From contig JAPEVF010000102.1 of the NCBI GenBank assembly GCA_029747585.1, positions 46,234 to 110,233 on the forward strand: DNA of 64,000 nucleotides, read 5' to 3'. The stretch comes from Pleurotus djamor. Lineage: Eukaryota; Basidiomycota; Agaricomycetes; Agaricales; Pleurotaceae. The translations under genes were made by a program, and so were the position numbers. Under the pieces are notes generated by a model that was given only the letters and a program-made list of their open reading frames with translations, did no database searches and was not told where the DNA came from. Shown piece after piece: positions 23,166 through 33,378 of this stretch (within the stretch, counting starts at the first letter, position 1; each line of letters opens with the position of its first letter).

Positions 23166-23611
23166 GGTGGTGATCAAGGAAAAATGGGAAGTTCAAGGAG
23201 AGACAGAAACTAAAACATGGACCATAGGGGCGAGCGTTTTTATTGAACGGCGGTAGGGTTACCGGGAGCCGCCAGTTCAGGGATTGGGGATGGTTCAGGG
23301 ACTAGGCGGGGTACAAACGGCATTCAAATATGAAATCGCATGCCCGGAGTGTTGGTGAGGTTTTAGACTTTTCAAGAAGCAAACAAGAAGAGGTGGACTA
23401 TTAAGGGAGACGTGACGAAATACGATTTCGGCGAGCACACCGGCGTTCTGAACAGAAGACAATAAGACTCACCGCGGACTTCGAGACCTTTAATAGTTCA
23501 GTCAGCGTATTGTTCAAAGATAAACGACAAGAGCAGAAACGAGCAGACAGATTACGACACGAGTCCGAATGATAAAACTAAAACATCCAAATTACACATT
23601 AGTTCTTTGGA
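23166..23611. other. Intergenic between arylesterase and POL12
   Basis: Contains the presumed arylesterase promoter next to 23166 and the 3' end of POL12 near 23611. No gene or repeat was recognised. Confidence 0.4.
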
Positions 23612-26050
23612 TTACGTCTCCAGTCTTTCGAGCACTACGTCAAGTCTCTCGCGTAATGGCACAGACTTGTCACTGCATCCAGCGACGTTTATTGTCGCGA
23701 AAGTACCTTTGGACAGGAACGACGGGTTGATCGCCGTGGCGAGTGGAAGCGACTGGTGGGGAAACAATGAGAAAAGGAGCAAAGTGAGGGGCACAAATAG
23801 GAGCACCTTGGTAAAATGTTTGAGACGGCTAGGGAGGATCAACACGTCCGGGGCTATTCCACGACCATTACCTCCATCTTCCTTTTCAGCGTCTAAATGC
23901 AGAAAGTCAGAGTGAGAGACATCAAGATTGAGATCCTGAATCAAGTCAGCGGGGACTGGGAACACGGGGTAGAAACTAAGGAAGAATTCAACGCCTGGCT
24001 AAAGTAAATTGAGCATGAAAGCTGACCTTTGTTGCTGGAGAAGGTGCTGGCAGAGACTCGCCATACCGTCAAACGGAGCCGAAGGTCCTGTTGTTTGAGG
24101 GTCCACCTCCATCTTCATCACCTCTTCTGGCTCGGGTTTAGGTGGGGGAATCGCTTCTTCAGCTAGGACTAGGTTCTTCGAGGTGGAGATGAATCCAGTA
24201 GGATTGCTCGCGGTTTGTTGAACAGAATGAGGCGCATCTTCAACGCTTTCGCCATGCTTCACAAGTTCGTCCTTCTTCACGTGGAAGAGGACATCCAAGC
24301 TGGTAGCAGCGAAACTGACACCGTTCAAGCGGAAGTGAGCAGGGTTTGGTAAAAGTTTAATTCGCTGCATGCAGGAAGATAAGGGGAAAGGCGAGCGTGA
24401 TCATCGAACAAGGAGTGCGCACATCGTCGTTCCCAACAATAGATCTAGGAAATTCAGCTTGGGGGTAGGCTGCCATGTTGCATAAGAGATCCCGCGTTGC
24501 TGGTATGAGGAGAGCCATGGTCCCTGGCTCTGAGTTAAGGTAGTCCTGAAGTGGGCGGAGGAATTTCAACTGGAACAACTCTAATGGTGTGCTATCAACA
24601 TCGCCCTCTCGGAGTAGAGGGTGGTTTGAGTCGACAAACGGTCCAAGCTATGTATGTACTCGATGAGTGGACTTTGTTGCTCGAAAAGTTGCGAGTGCGT
24701 ACAAGGACGACGGCTGATGGTCTTGAGGACTTCAAGCGTTGGAAGAATGATTTCGCGTACTTGTAGTTGAGGTCTTCATCCAAAGTATATGGCCCGGAAG
24801 CGACTTGTATTGAGAAAGCATCGGACTTGATGTCCATAGGTTTGGTCGAATTTTTGAGCGGGGGAAGCTTTACAGCCAGGTCAAAAGGGAAACATCGAAA
24901 TGTAGATGACCAACTAACCGATATGACTTCGTGAACGCTGAACCAACCTCCGCCTCCGTTCCGACCCTTCAGTGCTACGATCATACCTGGGAACAAGCCG
25001 ACCTTGTTGCCGACGGCGCCTCTGATCTGAAGATATACAGTAAGAAATTTACCGCAAGAAAGATCAAGACTACGTACTTTTAGATTGGACTCGAAGCGCA
25101 GGGGGACTCGAGCCCCACCACCCATGTATCGTGATGATTCCAAGGCCAAAGACGACTCGGTGAGTTTGAGGGAGCCTTCGGCTGAGAACGCGTCAACGTC
25201 TGGTACTATGCGTCCGACAACGACAATGGGGTCCTTGAGAAAGTGATAAGGGATGATACCATGGGATCAGGCGGAAGATAATTACGCTTGTTGAGGCACT
25301 TGGATCTCCTAGATCGTCCCAGCCGTAGTAATCCCTGATTGCCGCTGCGAATTCGTCTATCCTGACATCGAGCACTGTGTCGATCATTCATTATTTTATC
25401 ATTGGCGCGTCGAATGAGGACTACCTTCGCTTCGTTCATATATCTTCTCATACATATAACGATCTGAGGTGAATATGTGCGGAGTCATTCATATAGATAG
25501 GAAGAATCACTTACAAGCACGCTTCGATGTCTTGGGACCTTCAAATGAGACTCTGCTCGGCCCAGCATAGCTGGGATACTTCGGAATGCTCGCTTCAGGC
25601 GTCGCAGGTTCAGCTTTGACTACTGGCCTCGTTGGTGTGGATGGTGCACCAGCGCGTGCACGAGCTATCAGGTGCATGCCTGATCCCCTCATCGCTACAT
25701 TAGCCAACGAAGGTTTCATCATCCCCCGAGTCTTCTGCACTTTCTTTGTTTTCGACGCCTCTTGATCTCTCCTCAGGCTCTGCCGGATGGCGCTGCATGT
25801 CTCCATGTTGATCGCGGTAAGTTCAGAGCCTCGTACTCCAGATAAAAAGTTTATTCGTTCAGCTTCGGCTTTGAAAAAGAAATCTTCTGCCGTGAGTCCG
25901 AATTTCTGGCAGATGTCTTCGCCTGGACGAACATTGTCATCAACTGTTCCCGATGTAAGAGTGAAGGTGCGTACATTCGCGTAGTATTTTCTCGTCGGAC
26001 AGGTCGTCGCCAAACCGCGTTTTGAGCTCCTCGCGAAGGGATACTGACAT
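23612..26050 (-). CDS. POL12: DNA polymerase alpha subunit B
   Basis: The regulatory B subunit of the DNA polymerase alpha-primase complex, which starts DNA synthesis in the nucleus. The start at 26050 reads MSVSLREELKTRFGDDLSDE, followed by GEDICQKFGLTAEDFFFKAE, the N-terminal helical domain. A Pro/Lys-rich linker follows (25690-25550). Near 25010 is the OB-fold part (VPLRFESNLKIRGAVGNKVG with LFPGMIVALKGRN). The inactive phosphoesterase-like domain holds RPLVLVGPFVDSNHPLLREG (24690-24620), LLIPATRDLL near 24500 and LLPNPAHFRLNGVSFAATSL near 24330. The end is a KGTFATINVAGC segment and VVLERLET. About eight short introns are present. The genomic 24130-24070 stretch is an acidic, low-complexity loop. 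The 231 bp upstream (26051-26281) is a divergent promoter shared with the SDR gene. Confidence 0.93.
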
Positions 26051-26281
26051 GGTGGAAAGGATGAGAATTTGAGCGACAAAGACTGCCCGATCCGTGACCC
26101 AACCTCGACACGCTTGTCACATCATGTGGAGCTCTGTCACGCGTCACGGTACGGCCCCTGTTTACCTTCTCCTGTCGGTGGCGACATGAGAAATCAGGAA
26201 AAGGATAAACAGCTTCTCATGGCACGTTCGCTCGTGGATTGAGCTGATATCATCCGTCCAACCAAGTCAGCTTATATAGCA
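26051..26281. promoter_or_regulatory. Divergent intergenic promoter, POL12 and SDR
   Basis: 231 bp separate the two start codons, so both promoters must lie here. A CG-rich part near 26135-26160 contains the element TCACGCGTCACGG, which includes an ACGCGT (MluI cell-cycle box-like) core. ACGCGT boxes drive replication genes in yeasts; relevance to POL12 here is inference. Confidence 0.45.
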
Positions 26282-27082
26282 ATGGATCTAGGATTGAAAG
26301 ACGTCCACGTCTTGATTACCGGTATGTAACGCACCGTCTTCAAAGTTCAGATCAAGCACTCGTTAGTGACCGAAGACGTCTAGGTGCAAGCGGCGGGATA
26401 GGTTTGCGGCTTCTTAAGCTCAGGAACGACTCTGACTGAGCTCTGTGACATAGGCCTTGAAACAACTCAGCTGTATCTCGGTACACTACCGGGCGATACT
26501 CTATATCCAAGCTTTCAAGCTAATACTTCTCTTGTCGTACACAGAACTAGGAGCACAGGTAACGGCGCACTACAACACGAATGCATCATCGTTGAAACTA
26601 TTGCTTGATGCGTACGGACCAACGAGAGTTCGGGCCATCCACGCGGACCTAACAAACGAGGAGAGCGTCCCGGCCCTATTTGCCCCCACCGATGACTTTG
26701 GCATAGTCCAGATCGCTGTTATTAACCATGGAATTTGGCCGACGGCCGATGTACCTCTCGCTGCGATGAGTCTCAATCGGTGGAATCAAACCATGAACAC
26801 GAATCTAACATCCTCGTTCCTTGTTACGCGCGAATACCTGAAGCAACTTGCGAATGCCTCTGCAGAGATCAAAGATCATGCGAGCATCGTGTTTATTGGA
26901 AGTACAGCTGGAAAGTTTGGCGAAGAGGGCCACGCGGATTACGCTGTCACGAAGAGCGGTGCGTCTTGCTCGACTTCATCGTCCAAATCACGCTGACACG
27001 ATTTGACAAGCAATGATGTATGGATTGACCATGTCTCTGAAGAACGAGATTGTCAAGATTGCTCCTAAGGGTAGAGTCAACT

Positions 27083-28278
27083 AGGACCCCCGATAATCCT
27101 ATAAGAGGTCGGATCAAAAAAGTCGAAATTTTGGCACTTTCGGGTGGATAAAAAAATTACTATATAAGGAAATTCGCCGGGTGGATGAGTGATCTAACAT
27201 CCCGATTAGGCAAGGAACGGGTGGATGATCGTAACCAACATCCAGCGCGGTGTAGATGGTATATACCGCTGTTCTGAGAGTGAATTGAGGATACCGCTAT
27301 GTGTATCATGAGTCTCCATCGTCGCCTTCACAGGTGCTGGGCTTGGGTGATGCAGGAGTGATGGATGTCCCCTTGTATTCCCCCTGACTCCCCCTGGACG
27401 AGCTACAAAGTGCTTCACTAGTCACGCCCACGTCAGCTAAGGGAGTAGAACCTATCTCGTAAGTGAGCTATAGGCATTTGAAATATTCTCGCGGCACCAG
27501 GTTGGCACCAGAAGCAGTATAGTGCAGTTTCCAATGAGATGAAGCTTCAGGAGCCAAGGTTAGCAAGTTCTCTATTCAGAGAATATGAATTAACTGTTAA
27601 CTAGCTTGTGTAAGTCTTCAAGTGGCCTTGCTAGCTTGCTTTTCCTCGTAAGTTATCTTCGGGTATAAGTTGTCATAATTTGACTTCACCGAGGTTCGAA
27701 CCCAGTTGCACTCGGGAGTAAAATGTAGGGACGGACGATAAAGCCGCTAGACTAAAGCGCCACGTTTGTCTCATTAACCAAATGATATAAGTACCACCGA
27801 TGCAGGGTGCTCTCCAAATTAATTATTTGGCAAATTCTGATTCGCCGAGACATGTGGGAAATTGCTGCCGACTCGAGCCGAAGCTCAATTCAATTCAGGA
27901 GGTAAATCCTGAACGCCCACGTGACCTAGCCACTAGGGGACTCCCTCCCGCAGCTCGTTCCTCCCTGTTTTCCTACATTGTGCACTACGACCTCGGTTCA
28001 ATCAATTACAATTCAACAAAGTACACCCTGACATCTGTGTCTCAGAGCTGAACCACCCAGGACCCACCCCTCTACCCCAAAATGGGTGGATGATATAACC
28101 GACTTGCCTTCAGACCACCTCAAAACGGGTGGATTTTTGATCTGAGATCGAAGTTTAGCGCTCAAAAACGGGTGGATGATTCGGGCGCTTGATCCGACCT
28201 CATTGCCTTTTATGGGAATTCGGCGGGTGGATAATGAAGGCGCTTGATCCAACCTCTCATAGGATTATCGGGGGTCCT
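27083..28278. mobile_element. Non-autonomous DNA transposon (hAT-like by target duplication) in the SDR exon
   Basis: 1196 bp flanked by an exact 8-bp duplication AGTCAACT (27075-27082 and 28279-28286). Termini are inverted: the left end is AGGACCCCCGATAATCCTAT and the right end is its exact complement, and the match continues imperfectly to about 35 bp. Eight-base duplications are typical of hAT-superfamily elements. There is no transposase frame; internal open frames are short. The sub-terminal regions carry GGGTGGAT three times at left (near 27142, 27179, 27219) and four times at right (28084, 28127, 28170, 28225), all in the same direction. The centre contains a tRNA-like module. Confidence 0.9.
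27690..27764 (-). ncRNA. tRNA-derived (SINE-like) module inside the transposon
   Basis: On the minus strand TAGTCTAGCGGC (27743-27754) matches a pol III A box, and GGGTTCGAACC (27693-27703) matches a B box exactly. Spacing is as in tRNA genes. The T arm can pair (CTGGG, loop TTCGAAC, CTCGG). The anticodon arm is not convincing, so this looks like a tRNA-derived SINE head or a decayed tRNA rather than a working tRNA gene. Confidence 0.5.
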
Positions 28279-28580
28279 AGTCAACTGCGTCGCACCTGGG
28301 TGGGTCAAAACACCGATGGCTGAAGAAGCACTGAAGGACATCGCTTTCGTTCATCGTGCTCTTGCGACGTAAGTGTCATGCACCTTGTTTTGATTGCGCT
28401 GTGATGACAGCTCTGAACCCCAGCACACCATTAAAGAAGGTTGCCGAGGCAAAGGATATTGCCTATCAAATTGCTCTGCTCTCGTCTCAAAAGGTTTCTG
28501 GGCATGTTACTGGTCAGGTAGTCATGGTAGAAGGAGGCATGGAAGGGCGGCTGTTGAACTTGCCTGATGATTTCCAGTGA

Positions 28581-29320
28581 GCTCCTGTAAACTTCTGGCC
28601 TCAATTGAGGGGTACATTCGGGAGTGCTCGAACGTCCTCTGGACTTTGCTATGTGGTAAACCTTTCACCCTCTTCGGACCTTCGGAGCTGATGTACGGCA
28701 CTTATGTACGTATGATAAACAATGCTTCCCTTCCGTAAGACCTCCCACATATTTATGGAACACCCCATGATACTTTCCTTGCGAAGACCTAGAGAGCGCA
28801 TGGAGGAGAGCCTGATGAGACTCCTTGGCCCCATATATCGAAGAAGTTCAATGAAAGGCAAGCACCTGCCAGTCGGTGAGCTTCTCATTAGAATAGTCCA
28901 CGTCAACTCGTACGTAGAACCTCAGCGCAAGCTTTCGGTGTAACGGCCTCGAGAACCAAGTCGATGTGGTCACTGGTGAATCATACACATGAAGGCCGAC
29001 GTTACATGATCAATGTATAACATGATAGACCATCATTCAACTTGTGTGGGGTATTTACTTGAACCAGTCACCTTCGAGATTTCGCTGGCATCCCACATCC
29101 GAAGCTGTTGACGTTGATGACGAAGAAGCTCTAACTTTGAAGTGCATATCAGTAGCGCTAGCGGGAAAGAAGCCCCGAGAAACCCTTAGTGTTGGCCGTT
29201 TTGGCCACGTGCGACTTGCGTGCGACTGGACTTTGGATTCTCAAAGTTCGCATACTTTAACCGTGCATCCATGGCGCAACGGACCCACATCTTTCCTCAG
29301 CTCCATCATCATCAACAACG
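28581..29320. other. Intergenic, no gene supported
   Basis: 3' flank of the SDR and 5' flank of the first beta-glucosidase. Overlapping open frames on both strands at 28649-28943 are mirror images of one another and show no motif. Confidence 0.4.
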
Positions 29321-32300
29321 ATGAGGAAAACGTCTCGGACAGCGAGAGGCGTATATCTCTTGGCTGCTGCCCTTGGCGCCGCCGCCCAAAGCGATGAGGC
29401 CTCTCGATCAACGGCATTGGTCGACTTTACCTCTTCGGTGTCGACATCGTTGCCCGTGTCGTCGTCGAGCGCAGCAAGTATCTCAGTCTCAGTCTCATCA
29501 CCCGTGATAAGTGCTAGTACTGTCTCCGACGCGTCATCTAGCGTGTCTGCGTCTATGGTGGTCTCTACGACGACTAGTCCCATTCCCTCTAGTGCTTCGT
29601 TGACTCTACCGTCGTCAAGCGTACTCACGACAGCCTCGACGGCTTCGGCAGTACAAAGCACATTTCACCCGTTTCCAGCTCCATCGCAGCCTCCAGTTCC
29701 GGGGATCTTTGAGGTTACCGATCCCAATAATCCTCCGCCTGTGAATTCACCCATAATTCCGGATTTCAACCCCAAATGGGCGGAAGCATATGCAAAGGCA
29801 AAGGCTCTCGTACGTCGTTTTCTCTTGATACACGCACCAGCGAGTGGTCATGCATCCAGCGAGCTGGGAGATGGATGCCCTTCAGATAGATAGACTCGAT
29901 TCCAGCCGTTCTGGTAAGTTTTTGGGAAAAGAGACAATAATGGGGGATATACATTCCAAGTATTATTATTTTCCCCCTCCTCTTTGCCCACGCAAATGAG
30001 GAACTAGATGCCAACTAGTTGAACTACGACTGGAATCGAGTCTACCCTTCAGGAGTCTTCCACATTTTCTGATGCATCATGTTTCGGCCATCCGCAGTTC
30101 TCCAGCATCATCCTCCGTTATGCCTTGTCTAGAGACTAATCTGTCCCACACTATCCCCTTAGATTTCAAAATTTTCTCTAGAAGAAAAAGTCAATGTCAC
30201 TACGGGTGTCGGATGGACCAACGGCCTTTGCGTCGGGAATATTCCTCCCATCCAAGACTGGCCAGGTCTTTGTCTCGAGGATTCACCACTTGGTGTGCGT
30301 TTTGGCGACTTCTCGACTGCGTTTCCTGCTGCCATCAATGCGGCGGCGACTTTCAACCGACGACTTATCCGGCAACGCGGTTTGTTCATGGGACAAGAGC
30401 ATGTCGGCAAGGGCGTTCATATTGCCCTCGGGCCAATGATGAATCTCGGCCGAGTAGCCCAGGGGGGTAGAAACTGGGAAGGATTTGGTGGTGATCCCTT
30501 CCTCGCTGGAGAGGCCGCGTACGAGACCATCCTTGGCATGCAAGCTGGGGGAGTTCAAGCTTGCGCGAAGCATTACATCAATAATGAACAAGAACACAAA
30601 CGGACTACATCGACTTCAGATGTCAACGATCGGACACAACATGAGATATACGCACACCCCTTTTTAAGGAGTGCCATGGCCGGCGTCGCCAGCGTAATGT
30701 GCTCTTACAGTGAGTTGGGCGCCTTACATCAAGTCTATGACCGCTAACTCTCATTCCTCGTAGATCAAATCAACGGAACCTATGCCTGTGAGAACGACAA
30801 GATGTTGAACGATGTTCTCAAGCGCGAAATCGGCTTTCAAGGATGTACGTTTGGTCCATCATTCCCACTGCGTTTGGTCTAACTAAATACATGTCATGCC
30901 GTAGTTGTCATGTCCGACTGGCAAGCTACACACTCCACGCTCTCGGCGGTCGCTGGCCTTGATGTGGGTGTCTTCTCCCGTCTTGATGATCTTACGTTAC
31001 ATTCTCTGTATTCTAGATGACCATGCCAGGTGACGTTACTTTCAACTCCGGTGATTCTTACTTTGGGGGAAACTTGACGGCGTTCGTGAGAGATGGGAGG
31101 ATTCCAGAGTCCCGTGTGGATGACATGGTGAGCTAAGTTTGTATCGCGTCATGAGAGGAAGTTTATGTCAAACCTTAGGCTACGCGTATCATCGCTGGAT
31201 GGTACCTTCTCCACCAAGATAACCCCAAATTCCCCGCCACCAACTTTGACGCTTTCAGACCAGACAATGTGCAAGCTAATTTCCATGTCGACGTTCAGGC
31301 TGACCATGGTGACCTTGTCCGCGAGATGGGTGCTGCCAGTACCGTTTTGTTGAAGAACAAGGGCGGTGTCTTGCCGTTGAAGAAGCCTAGAAGTATTTTC
31401 CTTGCAGGAAGCGATGCAGGTCCAGGACGAATCGGTCCAAATCATTTCGCAGACCAAGGAGGTGTTGATGGCGTTTTGGCGATGGGCTGGGGTTCTGGGT
31501 AAGTCAGAACAGCATGATGAAATGGACGTACATTTTCTGACGGTTGCGGGGTATTCTAAGCACGGCTAATTTCACCTACCTTATATCGGTGCGTCGATTG
31601 TGTCATTCCTCCGCGCTGTGCTCAAGTCGTCCTTCAGCCTTACGAAGCCATCCAAGCCCAGGCACGCAAGGATCACACTTCACTTTCGTGGTCTTTCGAT
31701 GACTTCAACCTACCTCGCGCGGGTAACATGGCTATCGGTCGCAGTGTCGCTATGGTATTTGTCAACTCAGATTCTGGAGAAGAGTATATCACCGTCGATG
31801 GCAATGAAGGTGACAGGAAGAACCTGACGGCGTGGCATACTGGCGATAGCTTGATAAACGCTGTGGCTGCCCAGAACAACAACACTATCGTTGTTGTTCA
31901 TAGTGTTGGGCCACTCATTGTTGAGCCTTGGATCGATCATCCCAATATCACAGCTGTGAGTCCACCATTTTGTTTTACGTGACAAGGTTTTGACGATGTC
32001 ATTGTATCAGGTCCTATGGGCTGGATTGCCTGGTACCGAAGCCGGTAACGCTTTGGTCGATGTTCTCTACGGGTCCTGGAATCCGTCAGGAAGATTACCA
32101 TATACCATTGCCAAAAGCCCAGCTGACTATTCTGCTCAACTCGTTCTTGGCGGTGGTTCGCAGATCCTGTCTATCCCATATTCGGAGGGTCTGGAGATCG
32201 ATTATAAGCACTTCGACGCCCACAACATCACGCCTCGCTTCGAGTTTGGTTTTGGGTTGAGTTATACCAAATTCGAGTATAGTAACTTGCACGTTACGAA

Positions 32301-32753
32301 GATTGATGGGAAAGGAGGTGCTCTGGAAACTGCGTGGGCCGCTGGGAAAGCCAGCCCCCATGCTCAAGGATCTTCCACGGCCCTGTGGTTGCATCGCCCA
32401 GCGTTCAAGGTGACATTCGATGTCAAGAATGTCGGGAAAGTCTTTGGAGGAGATGTGAGTTCCTCTTGCTGTCTATCTTATTTTGATTCTCTCTTATGCG
32501 TGTGTGGTAGATACCTCAACTATATGTCAACATGCCCGCATCAGCTGGAGAGCCACCTTCGCTACTCAGAGGATTCAACAACGTGGAAGTTTCCCCTGGT
32601 CAGGCCAAGCAAGTCACTATCAATCTGTCTAGGTATGACTTGTCTATCTGGGACACTGTAGCCCAAGGTTGGCGCAAACCTGCGGGTACTATTGGCTTCT
32701 TCGTCGGAGCTAGCAGCAGAGATGTTAGGCTGCGAGGGAAGATTCCTCTTTAA
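29321..32753 (+). CDS. GH3 beta-glucosidase (copy A), secreted
   Basis: Hydrolyses terminal beta-glucosides, for example cellobiose, outside the cell. The start is MRKTSRTARGVYLLAAALGA (signal peptide). A Ser/Thr-rich, probably O-glycosylated stretch of about 110 residues follows, then a Pro-rich linker. The catalytic TIM barrel begins near WAEAYAKAKAL and includes RNWEGFGGDPFLAGEAAYET, CAKHYINNEQEH and GFVMSDW, whose Asp is the nucleophile. The second domain has [22 protein letters not shown] and [12 protein letters not shown]. The C-terminal fibronectin-III-like domain has [23 protein letters not shown] and [20 protein letters not shown]. About eight introns. Intron 1 (29810-30162, 353 bp) is unusually long because it holds a MITE. 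A paralogue follows 0.6 kb downstream. Confidence 0.96.
29886..30044. mobile_element. 159-bp MITE in intron 1 of beta-glucosidase A
   Basis: CCCTTCAG is repeated on both sides (29878-29885 and 30045-30052), an 8-bp target duplication. The inner ends carry a perfect 15-bp inverted repeat: TAGACTCGATTCCAG at 29891-29905 and its complement at 30030-30044. Five extra bases (ATAGA) sit outside the left repeat. Removing the element and one duplication would leave an intron of 186 bp. Confidence 0.8.
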
Positions 32754-33378
32754 ACATCTGGGGATGCTCTACTGGGGAGGAATATAATAGCGAGAGGACG
32801 ATGAACTTTCTTGGACTGTGACTCTTGCATTTGTACTGACGCTGTCGTTGTTATCTGTTTTGCTGTATTGAGCACTTTCGTTTGTACTGTGTCTGATGGC
32901 TACCACGATCTCTTGGACTCCCATATTCAACTTGCTATCTCATATCTACCTACCTGCCTCCGGGACGGTAAATCGGTTCAGCAGTTGTGGCCCGTGGCCC
33001 GGTCGGTCCTCTCTTCAACGTCATCAAAGCGGAGGAACGGAAGCGAAGGTTTGGTTCTCTTCTTTTGTGCGTCTAGTGATGACTTGTGACTGACAATCAT
33101 GCGCTTGTGGGTTTCGTTGCAGTAACTCGTTCGTTGTCTGGCATGATGATATGCAGACAAGGTCATTCCATCCATGTGGTATACCGGCCTGTATTCCTTG
33201 GGATCGAAACTTGAGGGTCATGCGCCTACTTCGTGCTGACTGAACTACCAACTTCCTTGGGTTCTGGTTTCGGCTGGAAAGTCACAGCATTCTTTGAATC
33301 GGAAGGCTCGCCGACTTAAAGAGGCTCGAAACATTTTAGAGAAGACAAAGGTAAAGATTCCCTCAACCTATACTCGAG
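32754..33378. other. Intergenic between the two GH3 genes
   Basis: Only short frames. Presumed terminator of copy A and promoter of copy B. No repeat recognised. Confidence 0.4.

Larger units (their letters stand above)
26282..28580 (+). pseudogene. Short-chain dehydrogenase/reductase interrupted by a 1.2-kb transposon
   Basis: The start MDLGLKDVHVLITG is followed by an intron and ASGGIGLETTQLYL, the TGxxxGxG cofactor loop. Then come AHYNTNASS, HADLTNEESVPAL, the INHG segment (NNAG equivalent), a Ser in FIGSTAGKFG and the catalytic Tyr and Lys in HADYAVTKS. After APKGRVN the frame meets TAG at 27082-27084, inside the inserted element. Beyond it the protein resumes exactly with CVAPGWVKTPMAEEALKDIA, then an intron, then TPLKKVAEAKDIAYQ and SGHVTGQVVMVEGGMEG, the usual SDR end. 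Apart from the insertion (27083-28278) and one copy of its target duplication the gene looks intact. Unless the insert is spliced out it is a null allele. The substrate is unknown. Confidence 0.88.

Noticed and set aside
22326..23177. A 283-codon single frame at the arylesterase start
   Set aside because: It includes read-through introns (for example near 22960-22990 and 22430-22470). The spliced gene at 21702-23165 explains it, and the ATG is at 23165, not 23177.
24595..25149. A 184-codon frame on the minus strand
   Set aside because: Part of POL12 with two introns read through; not a separate gene.
27990..28025. A second B-box-like sequence (CCTCGGTTCAATC) in the transposon
   Set aside because: Match is weak and the possible A box upstream near 27923 is too far and irregular, so it is not called as a tRNA-like unit.
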